A stretch of 56,415 nucleotides of DNA. It comes from DASSJF01 sp035934535 (GTDB lineage: Bacteria; Sysuimicrobiota; Sysuimicrobiia; Sysuimicrobiales; Segetimicrobiaceae). How positions within the stretch are numbered: position 1 is the first letter of the stretch; every line of letters starts with the position of its first letter. The stretch is taken from positions 1 to 56,415 of the forward strand of contig DASYXS010000089.1 in the NCBI GenBank assembly GCA_035934535.1, written 5' to 3'. The notes under the pieces are model-generated. The model ran no database searches. It saw only the letters and a list, made by a program, of their open reading frames with translations, and had not been told where the DNA came from. The position numbers and the translations under genes were made by a program. Below, in pieces: positions 33,910-43,325 of this stretch.

Positions 33910-34542
33910 TCAGATCGCGATGAGGCCCAGCCGGGCGGCGCGCACCACCGCCTCGGTCCGGCTCTGAGTACCGAGCTTGCCGAGGATCGTGTGGACGTGG
34001 AATTTCGCCGTGTGCTCCGAGATGCCGAGACGCCCGGCGATCAGTTTGTTGGCGAGTCCCTCGGCCATCAAGTTCAAGACTTCCCGCTCGCGACCGGTGA
34101 GCGTCTCGACCGGCGTGCCGCCGTCGGAATCCCTTGACACGCGGGCGACGCCGGCGACCGCGGGATCGAGCGCAAGCAGCCCTCCGAGGACGGCCCGGGC
34201 GGCGAGGACGAGCCGCTCCGCATCTGCCGCACGTGATAGGAGGCCCGCGGCGCCCGCCGCGAGCGCGCGGACCCCGTCACGATCGTCATCGACGATGGCG
34301 AGAATGGGCAGCCGCAGGGACTGTGCGTCGGAGAGCCGCTGGAGCGCCGTCTCGGGATCCTCCCCGAGGTCCCAGACGATGACCTCCGGATCCGCCGCGG
34401 CCGCAATTGCTGCGAGGTCGTCGCCGGACGTAAGCGCTCCGAGGACGGCGCACCCGGGGTTCGCATCCAATCGCGCGGTCAGCTCCGACCGCGCCTCGGG
34501 ATCGTCGACGACCAGGATGAGGTTGATGGGATTCGCGACCAT
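33910..34542 (-). CDS. NarL/LuxR-family response regulator (orphan)
   Basis: Regulator of 210 aa with an N-terminal receiver-like domain and a C-terminal LuxR helix-turn-helix (LTGREREVLNLMAEGLANKLIAGRLGISEHTAKFHVHTILGKLG-type). D58 (VIVWDLG) is the likely phosphoacceptor, although the acidic pocket is weaker than usual (VVDDPEAR). No kinase gene is adjacent; the HtrA-like gene follows 98 bp downstream on the same strand. ATG 34542. Confidence 0.88.
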   Translation of the reverse strand: MVANPINLILVVDDPEARSELTARLDANPGCAVLGALTSGDDLAAIAAAADPEVIVWDLGEDPETALQRLSDAQSLRLPILAIVDDDRDGVRALAAGAAGLLSRAADAERLVLAARAVLGGLLALDPAVAGVARVSRDSDGGTPVETLTGREREVLNLMAEGLANKLIAGRLGISEHTAKFHVHTILGKLGTQSRTEAVVRAARLGLIAI

Positions 34543-34762
34543 ACGGCGGCCTCGCTGACGCGCGAAACGCCGCCGGACGGCGCCGCGATTCCCGGCGGCC
34601 TCAACCTACCCCGCACTCAATCGTCCTGCCCCAGCGTGATGACGACATGTCCCCTCTTGTGCCCCGTGTCGACGTACCTGTGAGCCCGCGACCCGGGGAA
34701 AACCTGTGCGTGACGGACCGACTTCACGGACGCGCCTTCAGAAGACCCGCGGGAGGCCTCGT

Positions 34763-35770
34763 ATGACTACCGGCGTGGATCGCAGCCTCCGGCGCCGAGC
34801 AGGCGCCGGCCTGGCGTTGGCGGTGATCGTGGGTGCGTCGGCGTACGCGGGCGCGCAGACCGCGCCATCCGACGCCGCGGCCCTCGCCGTACCGGTGAGC
34901 GGCCACATCGTGATCACGGACATGGGCAAGGCCGAAACCCACATCGTCCCAACACCGGTGATCAGCAGCGGCAGCACCACGCAGCGCGAGGATCTCGATG
35001 TCACTCTTCCGGTGCTCGGGATCCCGCTCGAGGGTCAGACGTCGCTCATAATGGAAGCGCACATGACGATGGTGCTGGTCAGCGCGACGACGACCGCGCA
35101 GGGCAAGGCCGACCATGTGGTGCTCCACGGACCGGCGGGAGACGCGACCGTGTCGGTGGTCATCGACCAGCCGGTGCAGGGCATGGGCGGTTACGATCCG
35201 GCCGACGCCACCGTCCATGTCCGCGGCACCGGCGGTACCGGCATGTTCGACGGGGTGCGGATCCAGGGCGACCTCAAGGGCGCGTTCAAACCGTCGGGCA
35301 CCCTGTACCTCGGGTACCCGTCAGCGGACGCGGCGCTCGCCGCCATCGAGCGGGGGCTCGCGCAAAACACCGCGCTGACTGAGCCGCAGCGGGCGGCCCT
35401 CCTGGATCAGGCACGGCAGGCGCTCACCGGCGCGCGCGTCGACCTCTTCCCGCCGGAGGCACCCACCGCTCCCGCGGGCCACACCCCCGCGCCGCCGGCG
35501 CAGGCGACCGTCACGTCGGCGGTCCGGCGCGCGGGCGCGCAGACGCAGGTCGTCCTGCGGATCGTCGTGCCCCAAGGACCCGCCCGGCAGCCCGTCCGGC
35601 TCATCGTCGTCGACGCGGACGGGACGCAGCACGCTGTTGATCTGGGCACCCACGCGCCGGGTGACACGGTCTCGGCATCGGCGTCCGGAACGGCCCCCTT
35701 CGTCGTGCTGGTCTACGTGAACAGCGTGATGGCGCGGCAGATCAGCGTGCCCGCGCAGCCCGGCCAGTAG
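34763..35770 (+). CDS. Secreted hypothetical protein
   Basis: Protein of 335 aa that I do not recognise. ATG 34763 sits 6 nt after GGGAGG and opens a signal peptide (RSLRRRAGAGLALAVIVGASAYAGA). The mature part is beta-rich (ADHVVLHGPAGDATVSVVIDQ), then a Pro/Ala linker near residue 245 (APTAPAGHTPAPPAQA), then a second beta domain (TQVVLRIVVPQGPARQPVRLIV). No Cys or catalytic motif is seen. It probably works outside the inner membrane. Confidence 0.75.
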   Translation: MTTGVDRSLRRRAGAGLALAVIVGASAYAGAQTAPSDAAALAVPVSGHIVITDMGKAETHIVPTPVISSGSTTQREDLDVTLPVLGIPLEGQTSLIMEAHMTMVLVSATTTAQGKADHVVLHGPAGDATVSVVIDQPVQGMGGYDPADATVHVRGTGGTGMFDGVRIQGDLKGAFKPSGTLYLGYPSADAALAAIERGLAQNTALTEPQRAALLDQARQALTGARVDLFPPEAPTAPAGHTPAPPAQATVTSAVRRAGAQTQVVLRIVVPQGPARQPVRLIVVDADGTQHAVDLGTHAPGDTVSASASGTAPFVVLVYVNSVMARQISVPAQPGQ

Positions 35771-35831
35771 AGACGCCTCCCCGGCCGAAGACGAGAGGAC
35801 GCCCGGCACGCTCGGTGGAAAGTGCAGGGGC

Positions 35832-37052
35832 ATGAGTGACGAGAGGACGGCACTAAGCGGCATTCGGGTCGTCGACCTCACACAATTCGAGGCCGGCACC
35901 TCGTGCACCGAGACGCTCGCCTGGCTGGGCGCAGACGTGATCAAGGTCGAACCGCCCGGCCGCGGCGAGCAGGGCCGCGGCGCATCGACCGACGTCCCCG
36001 GCCTCGACTCCTATTATTTTCTGCTCCTCAACGCCAACAAGCGCTCGATCACGCTCAACCTGAAGCACGCCGAAGGCTGCCGCCTCCTGGGCCGCCTGAT
36101 CGAGCGGGCGGACGTCTTCGTCGAAAACTTCGCGCCGGGCATCATCGAGCGCCTCGGGTTCGGCTACGACACCGTCCGGCGCATGAATCCCCGGCTCATC
36201 TACGCGCAGGTCAAAGGGTTCGCCCCCGACGGGCCGTTCGGCGACTATCCCGCGTTTGACATGATCGCGCAGGCGGCCGGCGGCGCGATGAGCCTCACCG
36301 GACTGCCGCACGAGCCGCCGCTCAAACCGGGACCGACCATCGGCGACACCGGCGCCGGTCTCCACCTGGCGATCGGCATCCTCGCCGCGTTGGTCCAGCG
36401 GCAGCGGACGGGGACCGGGCAGCGCGTCGAGGTGGCGATGCAGGAAGCCGTCATCAACTACTGCCGGATCTCGTTCGCCCGGCAGCTGCTGACCGGCCAC
36501 GCCGCGGAGCGGTGGGGCAATCAGAGCCAGCTCGGCATGACCGCGCCGAGCGGCATCTACCCCTGCAGCCCGGGCGGGCCCAACGATTACGTGTTCATCT
36601 ACACCACCCGGGCCGGCAACCACCAGTGGGAACGCCTCCTCGATGTGATCGGCCGTCCGGATCTCAAGGGCGACCCGCGATTCGCGAACCCGCTCCAGCG
36701 CGCCGCCCACGCCGGCCCGATCGACGAGGCCATCGCCGCATGGACGCGGCACTATACGAAGCGGGAGGCGATGGAACGCCTCGGGAAGGCCGGCGTCCCC
36801 GCCGGGGCGACGTTCGACACGCTGGAATTGACGCGGGACGAGCATCTGAACCGGCGGGAGGCGATCGTGAGCGTCGACCATCCGACGCGGGGCACACTCA
36901 AAATGCCGGGCTGGCCGGTCAAGATGGAGCAGTCGCACGTCCGGGTGGAGGCGGCGCCGCTGCTCGGTCAGCACAATCGCGAGGTCTACGCGGAGCTGCT
37001 CGAGCTGAGCGACGACGAGCTGGCCCGGCTCCACGGGCAGGGTGTGATATGA
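35832..37052 (+). CDS. CaiB/BaiF CoA-transferase, formyl-CoA:oxalate CoA-transferase-like
   Basis: Type III CoA-transferase of 406 aa. It opens IRVVDLTQFEAGTSCTETLAWLGADVIKVE-type, close to Frc, and has NANKRSITLNLK, VENFAPGIIERLGFGY, YAQVKGFAPDGPF and catalytic D172 in IGDTGAG. The pairing with the next gene, a TPP enzyme of oxalyl-CoA decarboxylase type (4-bp overlap), is the classic oxalate-degradation arrangement. The exact acid is inferred. Confidence 0.88.
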   Translation: MSDERTALSGIRVVDLTQFEAGTSCTETLAWLGADVIKVEPPGRGEQGRGASTDVPGLDSYYFLLLNANKRSITLNLKHAEGCRLLGRLIERADVFVENFAPGIIERLGFGYDTVRRMNPRLIYAQVKGFAPDGPFGDYPAFDMIAQAAGGAMSLTGLPHEPPLKPGPTIGDTGAGLHLAIGILAALVQRQRTGTGQRVEVAMQEAVINYCRISFARQLLTGHAAERWGNQSQLGMTAPSGIYPCSPGGPNDYVFIYTTRAGNHQWERLLDVIGRPDLKGDPRFANPLQRAAHAGPIDEAIAAWTRHYTKREAMERLGKAGVPAGATFDTLELTRDEHLNRREAIVSVDHPTRGTLKMPGWPVKMEQSHVRVEAAPLLGQHNREVYAELLELSDDELARLHGQGVI

Positions 37053-38668
37053 CGGGAAACGAGATCCTGGCGCGCGCGCTCAAGGATCACGGCGTGGACG
37101 TGATCTTCTTTCTGATGGGCGGCCCGATGATCGACTGCGAGAACGCCTGCAGCCGGCAGGAGATCCGGATGATCGACGTCCGGCACGAGCAGGCGGCCGC
37201 CATGATGGCGCACGCCTACAGCCGGCTGCGCCGCCGGCCCGCGGTGTGCATGGCCTGCAGCGGTCCGGGCGCGACCAACCTCGTCACGGGGGTGGCCAAC
37301 GCGTTCGTCGATTCCGCACCGGTGGTGGCGATCGGCGGGTCCACCCCCGTCTCGCAGTCCGGCATGGGCGCCTTTCAGGAAACCGACCAGGTCGCGGTGT
37401 TCCGGCCGATCACGCGGTGGGCGGAGCGCTGCCATGATCCCCGGCGCATTCCCGAATTCGTGGATGCGGCGTTCCGCCACGCGTTCGGTTCCCGGCCGGG
37501 ACCGGTCTACCTCGACATGCCCGGGGACGTGTTGTACCGCGAAGTCCCGGACGACCAGGTGCGCTGGACGTCCGCTCCCGGCGAGCGGCGGCGGCCGCAG
37601 GGAGACCCGGACCTGGTCGACCGCGCCGTCGCCCTGATCGCGGGCTCCGAGCGTCCCGTCGTGATTGGCGGCAGCGGCGTGCTCTGGGCCGAGGCGGAGA
37701 ACGAACTGCGGGCGCTCGTGGAGCGCGCGCGCATTCCCTTCTACACCACCCCGCAGGGCCGCGGCGTCATTCCGGAGGACCACCCGTTATGCTTCCTCGG
37801 CGCGCGAAGCACCGCCTGGCGGGACGCGGACCTTGTCGTGCTCGTGGGCACCCGCCAGAACTACGTCATCGGATACGCGCGGCCGCCGCGCGTGAACCCG
37901 CGGGCGAAGCTGATTCAGATCGACATCGATCCGGCCGAGATCGGCCGCAACCGCCACGTGGACGCCGGCATCGCCGGCGACGCCAAGGCCGTGCTCGCAC
38001 AGCTCGCGGCGGCGGGCGACGGACGCTTTCACGCGGAGCGGCGCGCTGAGTGGACCTCCGCCCTTGCCGGCGAAGACGAAGAGAAGCGCGCCGAGCAGGA
38101 AAAGCGGATGGCCGCCGGCGGCCGGCCGATCCATCCGCTGCGGTTGTGCAAAGAGATCCGCGACTTCCTCCCGCGCGACGCGGTGCTCTGCGTCGACGGC
38201 CAGGAGATTCTGAATTACGCGCGGAGCGCGATCCCCTTCTACGCGCCGCACAGCCTCAACTCCGGCCCCTACGGCTGCATGGGGGTCGGCCTGCCGTTCG
38301 GGCTGGGAGCCAAGGCCGCGATGCCCGAGGCGCTCGTGGTGGTGCTCCACGGCGACGGTTCCTTCGGCCTCAACGCGATGGAACTGGATACCGCGCTCCG
38401 GCACCGGCTGCCGGTGATCTGCGTGATCTCGAACAACGGCGGCTGGACCGCCACCGACCGGCCCAAGACCGGCCGCGACCTCGGCTTCACCCGGTACGAC
38501 CTGATGTTTGGCGCGATCGGCTGCCACGCCGAGTTCGTCGAAGATCCGGAGCAGATCCGGCCCGCGCTCGAACGCGCGGCGGGGAGCGGCATACCCGCGA
38601 TCGTCAACGTGCTCACCGATCCCACCGCGCGCGCCCAGACCGCGCGCTACGCCGACTACTCGACGTAG
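37049..38668 (+). CDS. Thiamine-pyrophosphate enzyme, oxalyl-CoA decarboxylase/2-hydroxyacyl-CoA lyase-like
   Basis: TPP enzyme of 539 aa. The cofactor-activating Glu is E47 in VRHEQAAAMMAHAY; glyoxylate carboligase has Val there, so that function is unlikely. Other parts are CSGPGATNLVTG, GPVYLDMPGDVLY, and the TPP site GDGSFGLNAMELDTAL...SNNGG. The coupling to a Frc-like CoA-transferase points to decarboxylation of oxalyl-CoA or a related acyl-CoA. It could instead be a 2-hydroxyacyl-CoA lyase or a sulfoacid decarboxylase. Confidence 0.85.
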   Translation: MTGNEILARALKDHGVDVIFFLMGGPMIDCENACSRQEIRMIDVRHEQAAAMMAHAYSRLRRRPAVCMACSGPGATNLVTGVANAFVDSAPVVAIGGSTPVSQSGMGAFQETDQVAVFRPITRWAERCHDPRRIPEFVDAAFRHAFGSRPGPVYLDMPGDVLYREVPDDQVRWTSAPGERRRPQGDPDLVDRAVALIAGSERPVVIGGSGVLWAEAENELRALVERARIPFYTTPQGRGVIPEDHPLCFLGARSTAWRDADLVVLVGTRQNYVIGYARPPRVNPRAKLIQIDIDPAEIGRNRHVDAGIAGDAKAVLAQLAAAGDGRFHAERRAEWTSALAGEDEEKRAEQEKRMAAGGRPIHPLRLCKEIRDFLPRDAVLCVDGQEILNYARSAIPFYAPHSLNSGPYGCMGVGLPFGLGAKAAMPEALVVVLHGDGSFGLNAMELDTALRHRLPVICVISNNGGWTATDRPKTGRDLGFTRYDLMFGAIGCHAEFVEDPEQIRPALERAAGSGIPAIVNVLTDPTARAQTARYADYST

Positions 38669-38883
38669 CGACGGCGCGGCGACCGGGGCGGAGAAGGGTG
38701 CGGCGGATCACGGCATGTGCGCCGTGTGGGCCATCCGGCCCGGACCCGACGCCCATAATCGAATCCCTGCCGGATGGCGGCGTCCGGGCGGCTCCACCAT
38801 ACTGTAGGGACAGTCGGAACGCGGTCACCGCATAGGGGGATCGTACGGCTTCTAGCCTCGACACACCGGCTTCGAGACGGCGG

Positions 38884-40668
38884 ATGCCGGGCCGATCCTT
38901 CGGCCTTCAGACCCGGATCACGCTCAGCGTGGCGGCGGCCACCGCCGTCATCCTGGGCGTATTTTCCGTCATCGCCATCCGGGCGCTGCAAGAAAGCACG
39001 TCGACCGTCATTCAGCAGCGGGTGCAGGTGGCGACCGTCCTCGCGGGCCGGATCGCGGCGACACTCAGGGGCTACCGGAACGAACTCGACGATCTGGCGT
39101 GGGAGTTATCGGAGGAAACCGCCCCCGGACGCCGCGCCGGAATCCTCGAAGACTCCGCCTGGGCCCATCGGTTCTCGGGGCTCGCGATCATGCGGCCGGA
39201 CGGCCGGGTAATGTGGGCTCAGCCCGCGGCCTGGTTCCGCGCAATGTCGCCTGCGCTCGCCGCCTCGGTTGCGGATGCGGCGGCCGACGGCGCCGCCCCG
39301 CTCCCCCCGATCGCTCTGGCGCCCAACGTCCACTTGACGGCGCTGACCGTACCGCTGGCGGACGGCACTCTGCTCGTGGGCGCGGTCGATCTGGAACGCC
39401 TGGCCCTCAACGGCGTCTTCGACGACCGGGCCGGCGGACCGGTTGATTTCGAGATCATGGATCCGAGAGGAGTCGTGCGCGCGGCGCCCGCATTTGCGGG
39501 CGTGGGGCAGGCGAGCGAGCATTTGGCGATCCTGGCGCCGCTGGTCAAACCGGGACAGCCCGCGATCGCGTTCCACAACGTTCCGGGCCACCCGCACTAC
39601 GTCGCGTACGCGCCGCTCCCCGGATATCCCGGATGGGCCGTCAATCTCGAGGAGCCGAGGGACGTCGTGCTTTCGCTGCCGAACGCGCTGCGCAGCGGCC
39701 TGCTCGCCCTCGGGCTGGCCATCGTGGCGGGCATGTCGACGCTCGCGTTTTTCGACACCAAGGGCGTTCTGCGGCCGCTGGCGCGCCTCAGGACGGCGGC
39801 GGAGCACATCGCCGGCGGCAATCTCAACAACGCCGTGCACGTGGAGCGCCGGGACGAAGTCGGCGCCCTCGCGGAGGCCTTCGAGGCGATGCGCGTCAAA
39901 CTGCGCACCTCGCACGACGAGATTGCCGCGTGGAACCGCGAGCTGGAAGACCGGGTGGCCAGCCGCACGCGGGAGCTCAGCGCCGCCCACGCCCACCGCC
40001 GGCAGCTGCTCGAGCAGATCGTGGTCGCGCAGGAGGACGAGCGGCGCCGCATCGCGCGGGAGCTCCACGACGAGATCGGCCAAGGCCTGACCGCCCTCGT
40101 ATTGCAGCTCAGCGCCGCCGAAGGCGCGCTGCCGGAGGCCGGGCCGGTCCGCGCGCAGCTCGAGACAATCCGCGCCCAGACCTCGGCGATGATCGCGAAC
40201 GTGCGGCGGCTCATGCTGGACCTGCGTCCGGCGGTCCTGGACGATCTGGGGTTCATCCCGGCCATCCGCTGGTGCGTCGACGCGCACCTGACCCCGGCAG
40301 GGATCGATCCGCAGATCGCGATCTCCGGGATGGGCGAACACGACCGCCTGCCCCGGCGGCTCGAGCTGGTGACGTTCCGGCTCGCGCAGGAAGCCATCAC
40401 GAACGTGGTCCGGCACGCGGGCGCGCGTCACGTCGTCATTTCGCTGGCGCGCGCCCCGGGCGCCCTCGAGATCGCCGTCGAGGACGACGGCCGCGGCTTC
40501 GACGTCGAGCCCCTCGCGGTGCCGAACGGCGGCCGCGGTTGGGGCCTCGCCGGAATGCGGGAACGCGTCGAGCTGCTCGGCGGAACATTGTCGGTCACAT
40601 CCGCCCCGCAGCGGGGGACGCGTGTGTGGGCCAGGATCCCCGTGGAGGATGCGCCCGGTGCCGATTAG
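38884..40668 (+). CDS. NarX-type membrane sensor histidine kinase (HisKA_3)
   Basis: Kinase of 594 aa. A transmembrane helix near residues 12-32 and another near 275-295 bracket an extracytoplasmic sensor (Cache-like). HAMP follows (LRPLARLRTAAEHIAGGNL), then a coiled coil, the phosphoacceptor H395 in RIARELHDEIGQGLTAL, and the ATPase domain (RLAQEAITNVVRHAGA, EDDGRGFD, GLAGMRERVELLGG). The response regulator overlaps its end by 11 bp. The pair converges on the copper-polyferredoxin cluster, which it may control. Confidence 0.93.
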   Translation: MPGRSFGLQTRITLSVAAATAVILGVFSVIAIRALQESTSTVIQQRVQVATVLAGRIAATLRGYRNELDDLAWELSEETAPGRRAGILEDSAWAHRFSGLAIMRPDGRVMWAQPAAWFRAMSPALAASVADAAADGAAPLPPIALAPNVHLTALTVPLADGTLLVGAVDLERLALNGVFDDRAGGPVDFEIMDPRGVVRAAPAFAGVGQASEHLAILAPLVKPGQPAIAFHNVPGHPHYVAYAPLPGYPGWAVNLEEPRDVVLSLPNALRSGLLALGLAIVAGMSTLAFFDTKGVLRPLARLRTAAEHIAGGNLNNAVHVERRDEVGALAEAFEAMRVKLRTSHDEIAAWNRELEDRVASRTRELSAAHAHRRQLLEQIVVAQEDERRRIARELHDEIGQGLTALVLQLSAAEGALPEAGPVRAQLETIRAQTSAMIANVRRLMLDLRPAVLDDLGFIPAIRWCVDAHLTPAGIDPQIAISGMGEHDRLPRRLELVTFRLAQEAITNVVRHAGARHVVISLARAPGALEIAVEDDGRGFDVEPLAVPNGGRGWGLAGMRERVELLGGTLSVTSAPQRGTRVWARIPVEDAPGAD

Positions 40669-41320
40669 AGTGTTGGTCGCCGACGATCACCGGATCGTCC
40701 GCGCCGGGATTCGGTCGTTCCTGGAGAGCAAGCAGGACATCGCCGTCGTGGGCGAGGCCGGCACGGGTGAGGAAGCGCTCGCCCTGGCGCGGACCCTTCG
40801 GCCCGACGTCGCGGTCATGGATCTCAACATGCCGGGAATGGGCGGCCTGCAGTCCATCCGCCTGATCAAGGAGCAGGTCGGGGAGGTCCACGTCGTGGCG
40901 CTGACCATGTACGGGGACCAGCGATTCTTCCTCGAGGCGCTCGCCGCCGGCGCCGAAGCCTATGTGCTCAAGGGTGCCGACCCGGCGCAGCTGCTCGCGG
41001 CAGTACGCGCCGCGGCGGCCGGAACGGCCTACCTCACGCCCGAACAGGCCAAGCGCATGCTCACCGAGTACCGCCGGGCCGGGGAGCGCGAGGCCGAAGG
41101 GGCCGCCCCGGCCCTCACCGCGCGCGAGCGCGAAGTGCTCACCTTGATCGCGGAGGGGCTGACCGGCAAAGCGATCGCCGAGCAGCTCAGCCTCAGCCCC
41201 AACACGGTCGAGCGGCACCGCACCAACATCATGAACAAGCTCGGCCTGCACAACCTCGCGGAGCTGGTTCGCTTTGCGATCCGCGAGCGGCTGATCGACA
41301 GCGACCCGCCGTCCCCGTAA
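40658..41320 (+). CDS. NarL/LuxR-family response regulator
   Basis: Regulator of 220 aa. Receiver domain with ADDH (9-11), D55 (AVMDLNMPGMGG) and K in LKGAD; C-terminal LuxR helix-turn-helix with LTAREREVLTLIAEGLTGKAIAEQL and NTVERHRTNIMNKLGL. GTG 40658 begins PIRVLVADDH and is 8 nt after GGAGG. ATG 40649 has the GGAGG directly against it and is less likely. It is coupled to the kinase gene upstream. Confidence 0.93.
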   Translation: MPIRVLVADDHRIVRAGIRSFLESKQDIAVVGEAGTGEEALALARTLRPDVAVMDLNMPGMGGLQSIRLIKEQVGEVHVVALTMYGDQRFFLEALAAGAEAYVLKGADPAQLLAAVRAAAAGTAYLTPEQAKRMLTEYRRAGEREAEGAAPALTAREREVLTLIAEGLTGKAIAEQLSLSPNTVERHRTNIMNKLGLHNLAELVRFAIRERLIDSDPPSP

Positions 41321-41375
41321 CGAATGCCGCGGCCGGAGGGAGCGGTCGGCCCGCCGCCTCCCCGACCCTGCGCTG

Positions 41376-42809
41376 CTAGAACGCCCACCAGGTGAACAGC
41401 ATCAGTGTGTTGTTGTCGCCGGCGTTGCGTCCCGAGCCGTCGTAATTTGTCGTGCCGCCGTTAAACGTGAGGTAGGCGGTATATTGGAGCCCGATCCGGA
41501 CGTTCAGCCACGGATAGCCGGCGTGGCTCATGTCGGTCCCAAAGGGCGTCCAATCGATTTGCGCGACGATGGCCTGCGAATTCGGGCTGCCGTTCGCGCT
41601 GCCCGTGAGGGGCGCCGGGGCGTACACCGTCGGATCGCTGCTGCCGGTCGTGCTGGTAAACGCCAGGGTTGCCCCGTACGTGTTATGCCAGTAATACGAG
41701 GCGGCGATGCGGAACTGCGTGAGATTGTTCGCCCCGTTGCTTGACAGGCCCGCGGCCTGGGATGCCGTCAACGTCTGGCTCTCGAACAAAACGTTGCTCG
41801 TAATGGCCAGGATGTTGGGGCCGTACGTGTGCTGGTAGGTGGCGTCGAACCCCCAGTCGACGTACTGGTTCTGGGCGGTCGTGGTGAGGGCGCCCGGCAC
41901 GTGCTGCATCGGCATGCTCATGTACTCACCGCCGACTTCGAGGAAGTTGCCGCCCCAAGACCGCTGCCGGGCGAGCCGGAAGTACGGCGCTCCGCCGGCG
42001 ATCATCCCGAGGCTGGAGGGGGCGATGTTCATCGTCGTGAGGGTGTTCGCGCCCCACGATTGATAGAGTCCGGCTTCGGCGTAGAGGTTGTTGTCGTAGA
42101 GCGCATAGAGGCTCATGCCGTAGACGGTCGTGCCGAGCGCGCTGATCGCCGGGCTCGCGCTCGGGAACGGTCCGATGAACGGGACGATGTACGGAAACGC
42201 AAAACCGTTATAGAGCGTGTTGTACGGATCGCCCCCCGACGGCGTGTTCGTGAAGTGGAAGCCCAGCAGCAGCGAGTGGTCCTTGAGGGTGATGGGCTTC
42301 GTGATCGCGAGATCCGACGTGGCCTCTGAGAGGACCAGCGGTCCGCCCGGCGTCTGCACGAAGCCAATCTGCTCGAATCCGCCGATGCCAAATTGGCCGC
42401 CGAAGGAATGGCCGGCCGCGATGAACACCGACGTCCCGCTTCCGAGGAGGTTGAAGAAATTATTCGTGCTGCTGCCGTACCCGGTGGGCGCCGCCGGCTG
42501 CGCGGCGGCCTGGGTTTGGTAGCTCGGCGACACGACGAGGTTGACGGGAATGCTGGCCCACGGACCGGTGCCGCCGCCCCACGTGTAGCCGTTCGCCCGG
42601 AACGCGATGCCGAACGGCGTCAGCTGAGGTCCGAATCCGCCGACGTGGCAGGCGCTGCACGGCGCCCCCACCTGCGCGGCAAAACTCGGCAGCGCGTCCG
42701 CGGGTCGAATCCACAGGCACCCGATGAACAGCGCGGCGGCGGCGGCGAGCACGACGGCGCGCGGACCGCCGAGCGCGCGCATCATCGTCATGTTGAGCGT
42801 CTTAGGCAC
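41376..42809 (-). CDS. Monoheme c-type cytochrome/porin-like outer membrane protein
   Basis: Protein of 477 aa. A signal peptide (residues 10-39, ending ADA) precedes one haem-binding CSACH (C51, C54, H55) with a nearby FGPQLTPFG, a pattern seen in outer-membrane cytochrome-porin proteins. The rest is Asn/Thr/Gly/Tyr-rich with alternating strands, and the chain ends MLFTWWAF with terminal Phe, as beta-barrels do. That implies an outer membrane. The haem would sit at the periplasmic mouth. GTG 42809 follows GGGAGG. It is the last gene of the copper cluster, 67 bp after a CuA-type cupredoxin. Function is inferred as electron or ion passage. Confidence 0.82.
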   Translation of the reverse strand: MPKTLNMTMMRALGGPRAVVLAAAAALFIGCLWIRPADALPSFAAQVGAPCSACHVGGFGPQLTPFGIAFRANGYTWGGGTGPWASIPVNLVVSPSYQTQAAAQPAAPTGYGSSTNNFFNLLGSGTSVFIAAGHSFGGQFGIGGFEQIGFVQTPGGPLVLSEATSDLAITKPITLKDHSLLLGFHFTNTPSGGDPYNTLYNGFAFPYIVPFIGPFPSASPAISALGTTVYGMSLYALYDNNLYAEAGLYQSWGANTLTTMNIAPSSLGMIAGGAPYFRLARQRSWGGNFLEVGGEYMSMPMQHVPGALTTTAQNQYVDWGFDATYQHTYGPNILAITSNVLFESQTLTASQAAGLSSNGANNLTQFRIAASYYWHNTYGATLAFTSTTGSSDPTVYAPAPLTGSANGSPNSQAIVAQIDWTPFGTDMSHAGYPWLNVRIGLQYTAYLTFNGGTTNYDGSGRNAGDNNTLMLFTWWAF

Positions 42810-42876
42810 AGCACCCTCCCCCCCAGGTCTCGCGTGCGTTGGCCCGAGCTATTTCGTGACGCGCTCCCCAACTTCC

Positions 42877-43314
42877 CTACGGGGCCGTCACGATGAGCTT
42901 TCCGAACATCAGGGCGTGCTTTAACCCGCAGTAGGTGGTGCACATGTAGAGATACGTGCCGGGTTTGGGCGCCGTCACCGTCAGCTCCATCGATTTGCCC
43001 GGAATCAGCGGGGTGACCTGGGCGTCCAGCCCGATGATCTTGAAGCCGTGCACGACGTCCTCGGACACGAGCCGGATCCGGAACGGCACGCCGGCCGTCG
43101 CGTGCAGCACGTTGGGCGCATACTGCCACTGCCGCGCCTGCACCACGGCGACGTGCCGGTCCATCCACCGCCCGTACGCGAAGACGCTCGCCGGGCCGAC
43201 CACCAGCACCGTCACCGCGATGCCGAGCGCCACGAGCTCGCCGGTTCCGACCGCGCGCAGCTGGAACAGCCGCTGCCGCGCCCACATCGATACCGCCTTC
43301 ATGAAGGTGCGCAT
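42877..43314 (-). CDS. Membrane-anchored CuA-type cupredoxin (COX2/NosZ C-domain-like)
   Basis: Protein of 145 aa with one N-terminal helix (about 27-48) and a periplasmic cupredoxin domain. The binuclear copper motif is complete: H89 (VVHGF) and C125, C129, H133, M136 (CTTYCGLKHALM, C-x3-C-x3-H-x2-M). This equals the CuA ligand set of cytochrome oxidase subunit II. There is no oxidase subunit I gene nearby. ATG 43314 follows AAAGGAGG. It is 11 bp after the polyferredoxin gene. Confidence 0.88.
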   Translation of the reverse strand: MRTFMKAVSMWARQRLFQLRAVGTGELVALGIAVTVLVVGPASVFAYGRWMDRHVAVVQARQWQYAPNVLHATAGVPFRIRLVSEDVVHGFKIIGLDAQVTPLIPGKSMELTVTAPKPGTYLYMCTTYCGLKHALMFGKLIVTAP

Positions 43315-43325
43315 CTCGGCCTCCT

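Noticed and set aside
37049..38668. Glyoxylate carboligase
   Set aside because: The TPP-activating Glu (E47 in RHEQAA) is present, whereas glyoxylate carboligase has Val.
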